The notes: generated from the letters alone by a model not told the origin. A stretch of DNA of 39,584 nt from Akkermansiaceae bacterium UBA1518 (GCA_002323895.1 DCQM01000106.1:1-39584); one strand, 5' to 3'. Positions 23,532 through 32,190 are shown, numbered from the stretch's first letter. Numbers and translations are program-made.

Positions 23532-26500
23532 TTACACCTCGTCGGCGTGGAGCCAGCGGAAGGAAACAATCTGGAAGCGACGTCCAAAGTTCACCTCTTC
23601 GTCCTGAGGGACCCGTGGGTTTAATCCAGTCACCTGATCAGGCCTAACGGGCTCTGGAGTGCGCTGAACAACTGCCTCACACCATGCTTTTGCAAGAACC
23701 TTACCATTGATATCACGGGACTCACCATAGGAACGGACCGTAAAGGTATCCGAGCGAGCAGAGAGTCCAGAACCAATGACTTGGAGAATGTCACCTTGAG
23801 TGATGTATCCAGGGGTTCCATAACCTGTGGAAGCCGGCTTGAGAAGCTGGTCACTCCGAGTGAGATCGGACTGCCGAGGATTTCCCTCAGCAACCAAACC
23901 ACCCTGATTGGGAAGGCTCTGCTTCGTGATTGGGAACTGCTGATTCTGACCACGATTAGGGAGTGATTGCTCGAGCGCGGCCTCAATCGCACCGTTTCGT
24001 CCGGTCGGATCTTCGGTGAGACGGCGATTCACAAAATCGGAAAGCCCGAAGAACGGAGCGCGCACCTTGACCTCACGGACGATCGCCTCGGCGAGCGAGT
24101 CAATCTCTTGATCACCCAGACTACGGAAGCCTGTGAACACCTTGGTGGAATACTCAGCCTTGTCGTTCTCCTGACCCTGCGGAAAGAGCGTGCGGGGGAA
24201 CGGAGTCCGGTTTGGTGATCCATAACCAGTGTCACGAGTCGTCGCCAGCAGAGCCTTCCAAGCCTCCTTGTTAGTGGAATGGACATCAAACCCACCATCG
24301 ATCATGAGACGGCCTGCGGCACGGAACATATCATTCAAATCATTGGTCGGATCTCCATTGCGATCCCAGAGTCTTAGGTTGCCATTATTGAGAGGACTTC
24401 GAACCGGATCTTGGGCAAAGTTAGCGACCTGGTTTTGGGTTCCTCCAGTAAGGAAGAAGTCAGACCAAAGGTTATGGTTCACCTCATAGCTCATATCGAA
24501 GATTAGGTGATTTTTCTCCGGTAGGTAGAATACGATATCACTAAAGAGCTGGGCCCAGTAGCCGGTTCCCATTCCTGCTGAAGACCACCCTCGGTTGTTC
24601 CCGGGAATTTCAGTCGGGATAGTTCCCGTGGTTGGCACTTTAGGATCAGCGACAGATGTTCCGATCGTATAACTCGGGTGCCAGACATATTCGGATAACT
24701 GGAGGTGCCGAAGGTAACCCAAAGAAGGAATCCCGACTTCCCGGGTAGGCACCTCAAAGGCAACCACTGTATCAACCCCGAAGTTGGCCTTCCCGAAAGG
24801 GAACCCAGTTTGAAAACCGTTGCGCAGAACAGGATTAAGGTTATCCCAACTGAGTTCGTCACTCGGATTATCGCGGGTGTAAATTCCGTGGAAATACGGA
24901 GCCCGGTTGGTCAGATTATCATAAGGATTACGACAAATATAGGAAGCGCGGAGGTTCCAATTACCAAGCGGAGCTTCTTGGAGGAACAACTCATTGTTAA
25001 CGCCCTTGTTTGAGGCGGTCTCATCAAGCCATCGAACCCGAAATCCATCTCGAGAGAAAGGGTGAGGAGGATTTCCTGCATCGACATGATCACCAGGACC
25101 GCTCAACTGGTGAACAATGCCCTCAGTTCCAGTAGGCCACTCCAGCGGAAACTCATCTCCTCCTCCGGCCTGCAAAGACACACTGGCATACACTAGCGCT
25201 GGCTCATTCCGGAAACTTGCAATTGTAGGATTGGGATTATTTTGCAAATACTTGAGCATGAACATGTAGTTATCTGCGCCGTGTTCCTTATAGCTCAATG
25301 GGCGCTCCCGATATGAAGTTGGAGGAGTTGGCATTAACTCGGATCGCTTGTCATCCTCGTCACGGGCGTATTGGGAGCGAGAGGTATTTACCTGAAGATA
25401 GTCCTTAAAAAGATAGCTGTCCGATGAGGGCGCCTCTCGGGCTTGAAGAATATTGGCTCCGAACTGATTAATATTAAGTTCACGGGGAGCACCACCCATC
25501 GAGAAAATGAAAGTTTCACCAGGAGGAATGGTGACCGCCGGAAGCTTAAAGTAAACCTGACCGCCATACTGGCCATCAAAGGTATTGCGGCGTCCCCCGT
25601 AATATATCTCGCGGGTGAAACCCACATTACCGTTGAATTCCACTGTTTTCTTACCATTCAAAAAGAGTTGAAGAAGCATCGGCTTATCAAGACGCATCTC
25701 GACGTTATAAGGATTCCAGAGTCCAATCCGCGGATACAGACAGAGCCGAAGAGCGTGCTCTTGCTCCGAACCACTCCCTCGTGGGTAGGTTGCGAGATTG
25801 TAATAAACACAAGCCTCAACGATTACGGGGGTGATTTTGATCGTGGAAAGGTTACGGGGGTCCGCGGGGCGGAGATTTTCCTGATCATAAACGTTGGCAC
25901 CACCATTACGGGAAGGCGCTCCCCGCCAAATTTTCTGCTCGCGAATTCCAGTGGAGGCGTAACCAAAACTAAATTCATTTGCAAGATTCGCCCAGTTCCA
26001 CAGAAGCTCGAAAGTCGGGGCAATATCCTGCAACTGGGTGTCATTAAAATCGACATCGCGGATCGCAGCATGGCGCTCGTTCGGAGGTCCGATCAAGAAG
26101 TCATTGGGAGAAACTCCGATATAGCAAGGGCGGCTGGGATCATTCAGATCACGAATCTCAGGCGCTTGTCCGTTATCTGAATTGTGAAGAAAGGCAGAGA
26201 GGTTCTTCTTCAGTCCTCCATCCCGGACGTTACAGATAACGCTACTGGAGAAGCTCGTCATCGCATGAAAATTATTCAGCACTCCAATACGGTTAGACTC
26301 ACTAATGATGGTGAAGGTCTTGGGTGTAAGCACCCGTGTGTCACGATTTTCCTGCCCCTGAGCAATTCCTTCAATAACAAAGGGCTCAGCATCCTGTGGA
26401 TGGAGCATCCGCTGCATTCCTGTCCCATTGTTGTGGTCAATAGCGCTATTCCTGTGAGTGTCAGGGCGCCCGACGTGGGCCTTCTGGTTGTTGGACTGAA

Positions 26501-27167
26501 CCCACCACGCATAACCACCATTTGGACGAATTTCGGTTCGTCCGTCAGGAGTCAATCTAGGCTTCTCAGTTACCACTTTGCGAACACGCACATAGTCTCG
26601 AGGATTACGAACCGACCCTCGCGACACAATTTCGACAACATCTTTCCCAAGGGGCAAATTCTCAGTCAGCGCATCCTGATACTGGCGGGCGCCTCGCATC
26701 TTGTCTCGGCCGCCCTCGTTACCGCTAACGAGATAGTTGGTAACCTGATCTCTCACTCGGAAATTCGTGCCATTCCGCGCATCCTGCAAACCCCCATCAT
26801 CCATATCCCTCGTGAAGGGACTGCCATTCTGATTTTGGTCAAAACGTGAACTGACTACACCCGTCCACTTCTCATTATTAACACCCTCAATTGCCAAAGT
26901 GTCTGGGTTGCTGTCAAGAAGTGAGGCGCTAACCGCGATACGCTGGTCAGGGCCCAAGTCTCGCTGCAATTCACCAATTGCAATCATTAGCCCCAAGCGG
27001 GCATTTGCCCGTGCCTCTTCTTGTGCCCACTCAAATCGGCTTGTTTTCACCGTAAGAGCCGAAAGCGAGAGAAATGCAACAGCCACCATCGTGAGCAGGA
27101 GAAGAACAGATATCGTGGCAATCAGGGCGAATCCCTTGACCGCATGTCGAACATTGTGTGCTTTCAT
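23532..27167 (-). CDS. giant GspK-like pseudopilin, Verru_Chthon cassette protein A-like
   Basis: Protein of 1211 residues. The ATG at 27167 is preferred over a GTG three codons earlier. A class III prepilin signal is visible: a basic leader ending KG (Gly12), then Phe13 and a hydrophobic stretch (FALIATISVLLLLTMVAVAF). The residue at +5 is Ala17, not the Glu found in most pilins; the T2SS tip pseudopilin GspK also lacks it. The next segment (SRFEWAQEEARANARLGLMIAIGELQRDLGPDQR) matches the start of Verru_Chthon cassette protein A (TIGR02600), a family confined mainly to Verrucomicrobia. The large remainder is rich in Asn, Arg and Gly and probably periplasmic or extracellular. The B, C and D cassette partners are not adjacent. 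It is followed by a strong terminator and so is probably monocistronic. Confidence 0.82.
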   Translation of the reverse strand: MKAHNVRHAVKGFALIATISVLLLLTMVAVAFLSLSALTVKTSRFEWAQEEARANARLGLMIAIGELQRDLGPDQRIAVSASLLDSNPDTLAIEGVNNEKWTGVVSSRFDQNQNGSPFTRDMDDGGLQDARNGTNFRVRDQVTNYLVSGNEGGRDKMRGARQYQDALTENLPLGKDVVEIVSRGSVRNPRDYVRVRKVVTEKPRLTPDGRTEIRPNGGYAWWVQSNNQKAHVGRPDTHRNSAIDHNNGTGMQRMLHPQDAEPFVIEGIAQGQENRDTRVLTPKTFTIISESNRIGVLNNFHAMTSFSSSVICNVRDGGLKKNLSAFLHNSDNGQAPEIRDLNDPSRPCYIGVSPNDFLIGPPNERHAAIRDVDFNDTQLQDIAPTFELLWNWANLANEFSFGYASTGIREQKIWRGAPSRNGGANVYDQENLRPADPRNLSTIKITPVIVEACVYYNLATYPRGSGSEQEHALRLCLYPRIGLWNPYNVEMRLDKPMLLQLFLNGKKTVEFNGNVGFTREIYYGGRRNTFDGQYGGQVYFKLPAVTIPPGETFIFSMGGAPRELNINQFGANILQAREAPSSDSYLFKDYLQVNTSRSQYARDEDDKRSELMPTPPTSYRERPLSYKEHGADNYMFMLKYLQNNPNPTIASFRNEPALVYASVSLQAGGGDEFPLEWPTGTEGIVHQLSGPGDHVDAGNPPHPFSRDGFRVRWLDETASNKGVNNELFLQEAPLGNWNLRASYICRNPYDNLTNRAPYFHGIYTRDNPSDELSWDNLNPVLRNGFQTGFPFGKANFGVDTVVAFEVPTREVGIPSLGYLRHLQLSEYVWHPSYTIGTSVADPKVPTTGTIPTEIPGNNRGWSSAGMGTGYWAQLFSDIVFYLPEKNHLIFDMSYEVNHNLWSDFFLTGGTQNQVANFAQDPVRSPLNNGNLRLWDRNGDPTNDLNDMFRAAGRLMIDGGFDVHSTNKEAWKALLATTRDTGYGSPNRTPFPRTLFPQGQENDKAEYSTKVFTGFRSLGDQEIDSLAEAIVREVKVRAPFFGLSDFVNRRLTEDPTGRNGAIEAALEQSLPNRGQNQQFPITKQSLPNQGGLVAEGNPRQSDLTRSDQLLKPASTGYGTPGYITQGDILQVIGSGLSARSDTFTVRSYGESRDINGKVLAKAWCEAVVQRTPEPVRPDQVTGLNPRVPQDEEVNFGRRFQIVSFRWLHADEV

Positions 27168-27306
27168 GATGAACACGATGTAAACACATTGTGAACTCGT
27201 GACAACTATGAAATGGGCCTAGTTCTCGAAAAAAACCTGGAAAAATACACAGTAAAATACTCACAAATAACTCCTCATGAGTCCCTTAAGACAAAACTGC
27301 CTAAAT

Positions 27307-27345
27307 TTCTTAAATTGCGGAACTTTTTTCCTCCTTATTTAAGAA
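27307..27345. repeat. perfect 9-bp inverted repeat upstream of pseudopilin gene
   Basis: TTCTTAAAT (27307-27315) and ATTTAAGAA (27337-27345) are exact reverse complements with a 21-base spacer, about two helical turns centre to centre apart from arm length. It lies about 140 bp upstream of the pseudopilin ATG. It could be a regulator-binding site; AT-rich arms make chance occurrence possible. Confidence 0.3.
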
Positions 27346-27425
27346 CGCAGAACTATTTCCCAAAACCCCACAAAAGCCAAATCGGAGGTAATCGACACCT
27401 TCGCCCTTCGTAAAACCCTCAACCG

Positions 27426-27464
27426 AAAAAATTTATGGCTTCGCTCAATCCAGTGAGATCGGCC
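27426..27464 (-). terminator. probable terminator of the alkyltransferase gene
   Basis: On the minus strand GGC and CTCA pair with TGAG and GCC around a 6-base loop, with a 4x4 internal loop. The stem is followed by ATAAATTTTTT (A-run 27426-27431 on the plus strand). It begins 9 bp after the stop of the minus-strand gene. The T-tract is good but the stem is interrupted. Confidence 0.35.
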
Positions 27465-27472
27465 ATTTATTC

Positions 27473-28237
27473 CTACATCGCCTCCAGCAAAACCCCCTCG
27501 AGTTGCAAGAGCTTCTTCTTGATTTCTAAACCTCCTCCAAAACCAGTCAACGCGCCGTCCTTTCCGATCACTCGATGGCACGGAACGATAATTGAGACCG
27601 GGTTTGCTCCATTTGCAGTGCCTACCGCACGAACCGCTTTGGGATTTTCCACCTTCTCCGCTATTTCTCCATACCCACGGGTTTCACCAAACGGAATGGC
27701 ACTCAACTGACGCCAAACCAATCGCTGAAATTGACTCCCGCGAGCGTCGATCACCACCTCAAAAATTTCCCGATCACCTTCGAAATACTCACCGAGTTCC
27801 TTCTCAGCTTGATTCAAAAAGCGGTCCCTCGAATTATCTTTTGGCAGGGTCGACGGCTCGACGCGATGGCCGAAAAAGAGCGCACAAATCCCTCTCTTAG
27901 AACTCAAAATGTAAAGCGGCCCCACCCCACTCATGATCTTCCGGGCCGCCACGGCATGATTCGGAGCCGCTTCTTTCTTTTTGTCTTTTGATGATTTTGA
28001 ACTCATCCCATTTCCATTTCTCCCTGCCCCAAAATACTTTTCGCTACGATAGCGCAACCAAACTCTCAAGACCTCCGGAAGCTCATTGCGCTCCTCTTTA
28101 CTCAACTTTTCATAAGCTACGAGAGCACGATCTCTGGCCTGACGACACGATTGGTTCTTGTCATGCGCATTCCACCGCTTGCGCGCCTCACGAATCGACC
28201 GACTCGCTTCTTTGATTAATTCGCCCCGCGTGCTCAT
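27473..28237 (-). CDS. ogt: methylated-DNA-protein cysteine methyltransferase with N-terminal extension
   Basis: Suicide repair protein that moves alkyl groups from O6-alkylguanine to its own Cys. The C-terminal part is a full MGMT domain: FQRLVWRQLSAIPFGETRGYGEIA, then PCHRVIG with acceptor Cys220 and GFGGGLEIKKKLL. The ATG at 28237 gives 254 residues, about 80 more than usual. The extension (residues 1-77) includes LPEVLRVWLRYRSEKYFG, which looks like a conserved small domain rather than random sequence; I recall similar short stand-alone proteins in Verrucomicrobia but cannot confirm it. An internal ATG at 28006 would give a standard-size enzyme. It is divergent from the MATE gene across 235 bp. 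Confidence 0.82.
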   Translation of the reverse strand: MSTRGELIKEASRSIREARKRWNAHDKNQSCRQARDRALVAYEKLSKEERNELPEVLRVWLRYRSEKYFGAGRNGNGMSSKSSKDKKKEAAPNHAVAARKIMSGVGPLYILSSKRGICALFFGHRVEPSTLPKDNSRDRFLNQAEKELGEYFEGDREIFEVVIDARGSQFQRLVWRQLSAIPFGETRGYGEIAEKVENPKAVRAVGTANGANPVSIIVPCHRVIGKDGALTGFGGGLEIKKKLLQLEGVLLEAM

Positions 28238-28310
28238 CGCCGTAAAGTAAAATAACCCAACTCGAAAAAAAACATCAAAAACACCTGAACGGTGAACCGC
28301 CCTGAAATTC

Positions 28311-28334
28311 ATTTGTTCCCAAAACAAATTTTTT
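28311..28334 (+). other. AT-rich hairpin with T-run in the MATE upstream region
   Basis: ATTTGTT (28311-28317) and AACAAAT (28323-28329) pair around CCCAA and run into six T residues (28329-28334) on the plus strand. No plus-strand gene lies upstream. It could be a first weak terminator of a leader transcript or simply part of an AT-rich promoter region. Confidence 0.25.
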
Positions 28335-28365
28335 CCGTTTAGGCCCCAGATAGGTTGAACCGTAA

Positions 28366-28445
28366 TTTTCCTAGGCTCCGCACCCAGGAAAACAAGGAAG
28401 ACATGCTAAAACCCAACAGAGGTTCTCGCGGTTTTAGTTTTTATT
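28366..28445 (+). promoter_or_regulatory. putative attenuator leader of the MATE gene
   Basis: Two hairpins precede the MATE gene on its own strand. The first pairs TTTTCCT (28366-28372) with AGGAAAA (28386-28392). The second pairs CTAAAACC (28406-28413) with GGTTTTAG (28430-28437), has an inner GAG/CTC stem, and runs straight into TTTTTATT (28438-28445). A short reading frame with its own Shine-Dalgarno sequence spans the second hairpin. There is no plus-strand gene upstream for this terminator to serve, so a leader attenuator or a small RNA is the simplest explanation. No known riboswitch class is recognised. Confidence 0.45.
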
Positions 28446-28447
28446 AA
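28403..28447 (+). CDS. putative 14-residue leader peptide upstream of MATE gene
   Basis: An ATG at 28403 opens a 14-codon frame ending in TAA at 28445-28447. The predicted peptide is MLKPNRGSRGFSFY. AAGGA sits four bases upstream of the ATG, a better ribosome site than the MATE start itself has. The frame covers the whole terminator-like hairpin, so a ribosome held at the first codons would mask its 5' arm. This is the layout of ribosome-mediated attenuation leaders, but a frame this short can arise by chance. Confidence 0.35.
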   Translation: MLKPNRGSRGFSFY

Positions 28448-28472
28448 ATGTCCCCCAAGCCAACTGTCAGCT

Positions 28473-29951
28473 ATGTCCCTGCGCGTCAATATGGCCCGCC
28501 CTGGGAAAATCATCGAAGCTGAGCAACGCTCCAGCATTCAAGAAGTCGACGGCATCCTCGCCGGACGGCTCGGTCGAATGTCGCTCGGGCAACAAGTTAT
28601 CACTCTCGCCATTTGGCCGCTCCTTGAACAAATCCTAAGCTTCATGGTCAATACCGTGGACCTTATCCTCGCCACCCGCATGGCCGATGGCGAGACCCGC
28701 GTTGCCGTGATGGACGCCCTCGGCCTTGGTGGCTACGCGATGTGGCTCATGATGATATTGCAAGGAGCCGTCGCCACTGGAGTCCTCGCCATTGTCTCGC
28801 GCGCCGCTGGAGCACGTAAACCAGAAGAGGCACGCCAAGGCCTTGTCCAAGGCATTCTCGCTGGGCTCTTCATGGGGATACTTTCTGGACTCATCATCCG
28901 ACTTAGTCTTCCGGAAATCATCAAGATTTTCGGTCTCTCGAACGCGGCCTCTGGATACGCCTTCAACTACCTTTCGATCCTCGCCTGGTCCTGCCCTTTC
29001 CTCGGAATATTCTACGCCTGCACTAACGCCCTGCGCGCCATCGGGGACACCCGTACCCCATTCTTCATCATGCTCTTCATCAATATGTGCAATATGATCT
29101 TGAGTGCCGCTTTCGTATTTCTAGATCCTCCTCTCGGCGGCATGGGTATCGCTGGACTCGCCTGGGGAAGTCTCCTCGCTTGGCTTCTCGGCACGCTTGT
29201 AGTGGTCGTTATACTCAGCCGAAAACACAAACCCAAATCAGAAGAAATCACCCTGACCCTCCGACAAGCAGACTGGACCCCACAGCGTGAGATGATGACG
29301 CGCATTGGCCGGGTTGGACTGCCACAGGGCGTCGAAATGCTCGGCATGTGGATGATCCACGCCTACGTCCTCCGCTTTATCACCGGGCTCGCTTTCGACG
29401 GCGCTCTTGGTGCTCACTTCATCGCTATCCGGGTCGAATCGCTTTCTTTCCTTCCCGGTTTCGCCATCGGCACTGCCACAGCCACCTTGGTCGGACAATA
29501 TCTCGGAGCTAATAATCCGAAGATGGCTCTAAAAGCTCTTCGGACCGCCTGGCTCTTCGCTCTCGCTTTCATGAGTGCAATCGGTGTTTTCTTTCTCCTG
29601 GCACCAGAAATCATCGTGCGTCTTATCCTCCCCGAAACCGATATCCAAGCCACCCAACTCATCGCGGTCGCTGGACCTCTTGTCTTCATCTGCGGGATTT
29701 TTCAACCCGCACTCGCTACCACCATCGTCTTAAAAACCTGCCTGCGCGGCGCCGGAGCGACACGCATCGTAATGACATGCTCTTTTACCTGCCTGATCCT
29801 CATTCGAATCATCGGGATAACCGTCTACGACACCTTTTTCGAACTCACCCTGATCAAAATCTGGACCTTTATGAGCATCGATCTTTTCATCCAAGCCGGC
29901 CTATTCATCGCCATCGCATTCCGCGGACAATGGCTTGAGACCAAAGTCTGA
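28473..29951 (+). CDS. MATE family multidrug/metabolite efflux transporter
   Basis: Inner-membrane cation-coupled exporter of 492 residues with a soluble N-terminus of about 40 residues and twelve predicted spans. MATE features include the GQQVITLAIWPLLEQILSFMVNTVDLI opening (quoted in part: LEQILSFMVNTVDL), the LRAIGDTRTPFFIM loop, GLPQGVEMLG at the start of the second half, and ATLVGQYLGANNPKMALKA. Half of the protein repeats the other, as usual for the family. An ATG six codons in (28491) is another possible start; neither has a clear Shine-Dalgarno sequence. It is divergent from ogt and carries a structured leader (28366-28447). Its stop is 2 bp from the stop of the convergent propeller gene. 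Confidence 0.88.
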   Translation: MSLRVNMARPGKIIEAEQRSSIQEVDGILAGRLGRMSLGQQVITLAIWPLLEQILSFMVNTVDLILATRMADGETRVAVMDALGLGGYAMWLMMILQGAVATGVLAIVSRAAGARKPEEARQGLVQGILAGLFMGILSGLIIRLSLPEIIKIFGLSNAASGYAFNYLSILAWSCPFLGIFYACTNALRAIGDTRTPFFIMLFINMCNMILSAAFVFLDPPLGGMGIAGLAWGSLLAWLLGTLVVVVILSRKHKPKSEEITLTLRQADWTPQREMMTRIGRVGLPQGVEMLGMWMIHAYVLRFITGLAFDGALGAHFIAIRVESLSFLPGFAIGTATATLVGQYLGANNPKMALKALRTAWLFALAFMSAIGVFFLLAPEIIVRLILPETDIQATQLIAVAGPLVFICGIFQPALATTIVLKTCLRGAGATRIVMTCSFTCLILIRIIGITVYDTFFELTLIKIWTFMSIDLFIQAGLFIAIAFRGQWLETKV

Positions 29952-29953
29952 AC

Positions 29954-31090
29954 TTACTTTTTCCCTAGCGCAAAAAGGGTTCCATCTTCGCTTCCTATCA
30001 AGATTGTCCCCTTGGCGTAGCTTGCCGCTGCCACCAGCGATTCCCCGAGATCAATTTTCCAGACTTCGTCTCCGCTCTTCAAATCGATAGCGTACAAGCG
30101 ACCGTCGCTTGAGCCACATACCACACCATCGGTAAAGAGAATTGGCGAACTTTCAACACGCCCACCCGTTTTGAATCTCCAGACCGCATCTCCACTCTCA
30201 CGCGAGATTGCGTGGATTTTTTTGTCCCGCCCACCGATATAAACATTTTTCTTATCTACTGCCGGCGCTGCCATAAAGGGAAACCTTCGGTCACTATATT
30301 TCCACTCCAATTCGCCTGAAGCCAAATCAGCTCCCATCACTTTATTCGAGTGATCTCCCCACGCTACAAAACTCCCTTCCGTTCCCACCGTCGAGACGAT
30401 GGGCGCTTCGCCTTCAACTTTAGTCAACGGTTTCCCATCCGCTAGATTCAGCGTGTAAAGAAAGTGATCACACCCCCCAAAAACAACCCACTTTCCATTA
30501 ACGACAGCCGGAGTGCCATTAATCGGCTGTTCAGTCTCATGCTTCCAAATTTCTTTTCCCGATTTTGCATCTAAAGCACGACAAACCCCGTCGTAACCAT
30601 TCATGACAATCCAGTGTGTCTTCCCGTCCGGACTTTTGGTCAGATTCACTCCCGCCGTAATTTTGTCATCAGTCTCGATTGACCATTTATCCTTACCTGT
30701 CTCCAGCTCCAGCGCGTAAAGCTTCATATCCTCACAACCAATAAAAATGGTATCATCTAAAATTGCTGGAGCTGCCTCAAAACTTTGCTCGAATTCTCGC
30801 TGCCATTTCTTCTTTCCCGATTTTAAATCTACCGCTGTTAAAAGCCCCGCGCTATTTCCAAAGACCACGATATCCTTGGAAACCACTGTCTCTCCTACAA
30901 TTGCTCCTTCTGTCTGAACCATCCACTTAATATCCGGCTTTGAAGGTAACCCTACCCCGACTTGCCCCGACAACCCTGCTCCTCCACGCGCTACTGGCCA
31001 ATCATCACGGTCCTTCTTCTGCGCTCCTTTTTCGTCAGCATGGCACCCTGCCAGTAACAGCGCGATCATTCCTAAGATCATCTTCTTCAT
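29954..31090 (-). CDS. PQQ-type beta-propeller lipoprotein (BamB-like)
   Basis: Lipoprotein of 378 residues. The ATG at 31090 gives a signal ending ALLLAGC, so Cys16 would be lipidated; the longer frame begins with TTG and is unlikely. The rest is a regular propeller with repeated blades ending in the DLKSGKKKW, LETGKDKW, DAKSGKEIW, SGDAVWRF and LKSGDEVW type of motif, six to seven in number. BamB itself is a lipoprotein propeller of about this size that helps insert barrel proteins, but other members have unrelated scaffolding roles. It lies 35 bp downstream of the iron-dependent alcohol dehydrogenase gene on the same strand. Confidence 0.8.
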   Translation of the reverse strand: MKKMILGMIALLLAGCHADEKGAQKKDRDDWPVARGGAGLSGQVGVGLPSKPDIKWMVQTEGAIVGETVVSKDIVVFGNSAGLLTAVDLKSGKKKWQREFEQSFEAAPAILDDTIFIGCEDMKLYALELETGKDKWSIETDDKITAGVNLTKSPDGKTHWIVMNGYDGVCRALDAKSGKEIWKHETEQPINGTPAVVNGKWVVFGGCDHFLYTLNLADGKPLTKVEGEAPIVSTVGTEGSFVAWGDHSNKVMGADLASGELEWKYSDRRFPFMAAPAVDKKNVYIGGRDKKIHAISRESGDAVWRFKTGGRVESSPILFTDGVVCGSSDGRLYAIDLKSGDEVWKIDLGESLVAAASYAKGTILIGSEDGTLFALGKK

Positions 31091-31125
31091 GCCCCCAATC
31101 TGACACAAATTCCACCATGATCAAT

Positions 31126-32190
31126 TCAGCTTTCTCCAAACGCACGTCGATAAAGTCCCTCAAAATCCATCACGGCCAACGGCCGGGGATTAAATTGCCC
31201 AGTCCATTGCTTTGCCGCCTCTGTCGCAAGCTGCGCGATCATTTCGGAGGGCACCTCAACCGGAGGTAACTCAGCAAGCTCATACAATGACTCAACCCAA
31301 TCGATAAGACCGGGCTTTAATTCGTCATACACACACCCCACTACCCGAGCATTCCAGCGCATCACACTTGGAAGCATTGACATGACTGCGTGACCGTGGA
31401 CGACATCAAAATGAGCTGTCAAGGGATTCGCCGCGGCATGAGCTGCACCCAACATACTCGCCTCTATGGCGCTCCCCGCGAATGCCGAACCAACTAGCAT
31501 TCGATTGCGATCTTCTAGCGAACCCTCGCCTTTTAAAATCAATTCGATGACCGGCTCGATGCTTCCGAAAGCCTGAAACGAAAGCCCCCTTGATTTGTCG
31601 GTTCCATTATTAGAAACCGCACTTTCTAAGGAATGAGAAAGAGCATCAAGCGCGGTCAGTCTAGCTACTTGCAATGGCATTGACTCGGTCAGCTCAGGAT
31701 CCAGAATCACAACCTTGGCCATTGCACGGGGATCACCACACGCCATTTTCTCATGGGAGCCATCCCGACACAAAACAGCATAACTTTGACATTCACTTCC
31801 CGTTCCCGCAGTCGTTGGGATCGCAATGAAGGGCAACATCGGACCCTTCGCTTTTCCATGCCCCTGATAATCCGACATCACTCCACCGCCGCTCAATAAA
31901 AATAAAGCACCTTTCGCGGTATCCATCGAACTACCACCGCCCAAACCCACAATGCAATCCGGGCTCGTGACTCGTGCAAATTGCGCGCATTGTGCGACAT
32001 CAGATTCCGTTGGATTCTCCCTGACCTGATCAAAAACCACCACATCCTCCAAAAGCGCAGCAGCTCGGTCGACATGTCCTGCTTCCACGATCCCCGGATC
32101 AGTCACGATCAAAACTTTTCCCGAAACGTGCTTATGGAGTTCTCCTAAAGAGCCCGGGCGATGAATGATGATTTGAGAAGGTGATGTCAC
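31126..32190 (-). CDS. iron-containing alcohol dehydrogenase
   Basis: NAD(P)-dependent group III alcohol dehydrogenase of 354 residues, cytoplasmic. The nucleotide-binding motif GGGSSMD is at residues 84-90 and TTAGTGSE at 126-133. Metal ligands are Asp182, His186, His251 and His265, with the same 4-65-14 spacing as in well-studied family members. The family interconverts aldehydes and alcohols, and some members act on phosphonates or sugars. The start is a GTG. It is followed after 35 bp by a propeller lipoprotein gene and is divergent from another propeller gene 100 bp away. The LuxC-like reductase gene nearby could supply its aldehyde; that is inference. Confidence 0.88.
   Translation of the reverse strand: MTSPSQIIIHRPGSLGELHKHVSGKVLIVTDPGIVEAGHVDRAAALLEDVVVFDQVRENPTESDVAQCAQFARVTSPDCIVGLGGGSSMDTAKGALFLLSGGGVMSDYQGHGKAKGPMLPFIAIPTTAGTGSECQSYAVLCRDGSHEKMACGDPRAMAKVVILDPELTESMPLQVARLTALDALSHSLESAVSNNGTDKSRGLSFQAFGSIEPVIELILKGEGSLEDRNRMLVGSAFAGSAIEASMLGAAHAAANPLTAHFDVVHGHAVMSMLPSVMRWNARVVGCVYDELKPGLIDWVESLYELAELPPVEVPSEMIAQLATEAAKQWTGQFNPRPLAVMDFEGLYRRAFGES

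Larger units (their letters stand above)
27168..27472. other. intergenic region upstream of the pseudopilin gene
   Basis: This 305-bp, rather AT-rich stretch separates two minus-strand genes and should contain the pseudopilin promoter. No gene is supported. It holds a 9-bp inverted repeat (27307-27345) and a probable terminator of the alkyltransferase gene (27426-27464), listed separately. I could not pick a convincing sigma-70 or sigma-54 promoter by eye. Confidence 0.5.

Noticed and set aside
25443..26849. Two long plus-strand frames (about 245 and 221 codons) within the pseudopilin gene
   Set aside because: They are fully antisense to a gene with a clear N-terminal signal and terminator, have no ribosome site or recognisable motif, and are low in hydrophobic structure; they are shadows of the real frame.
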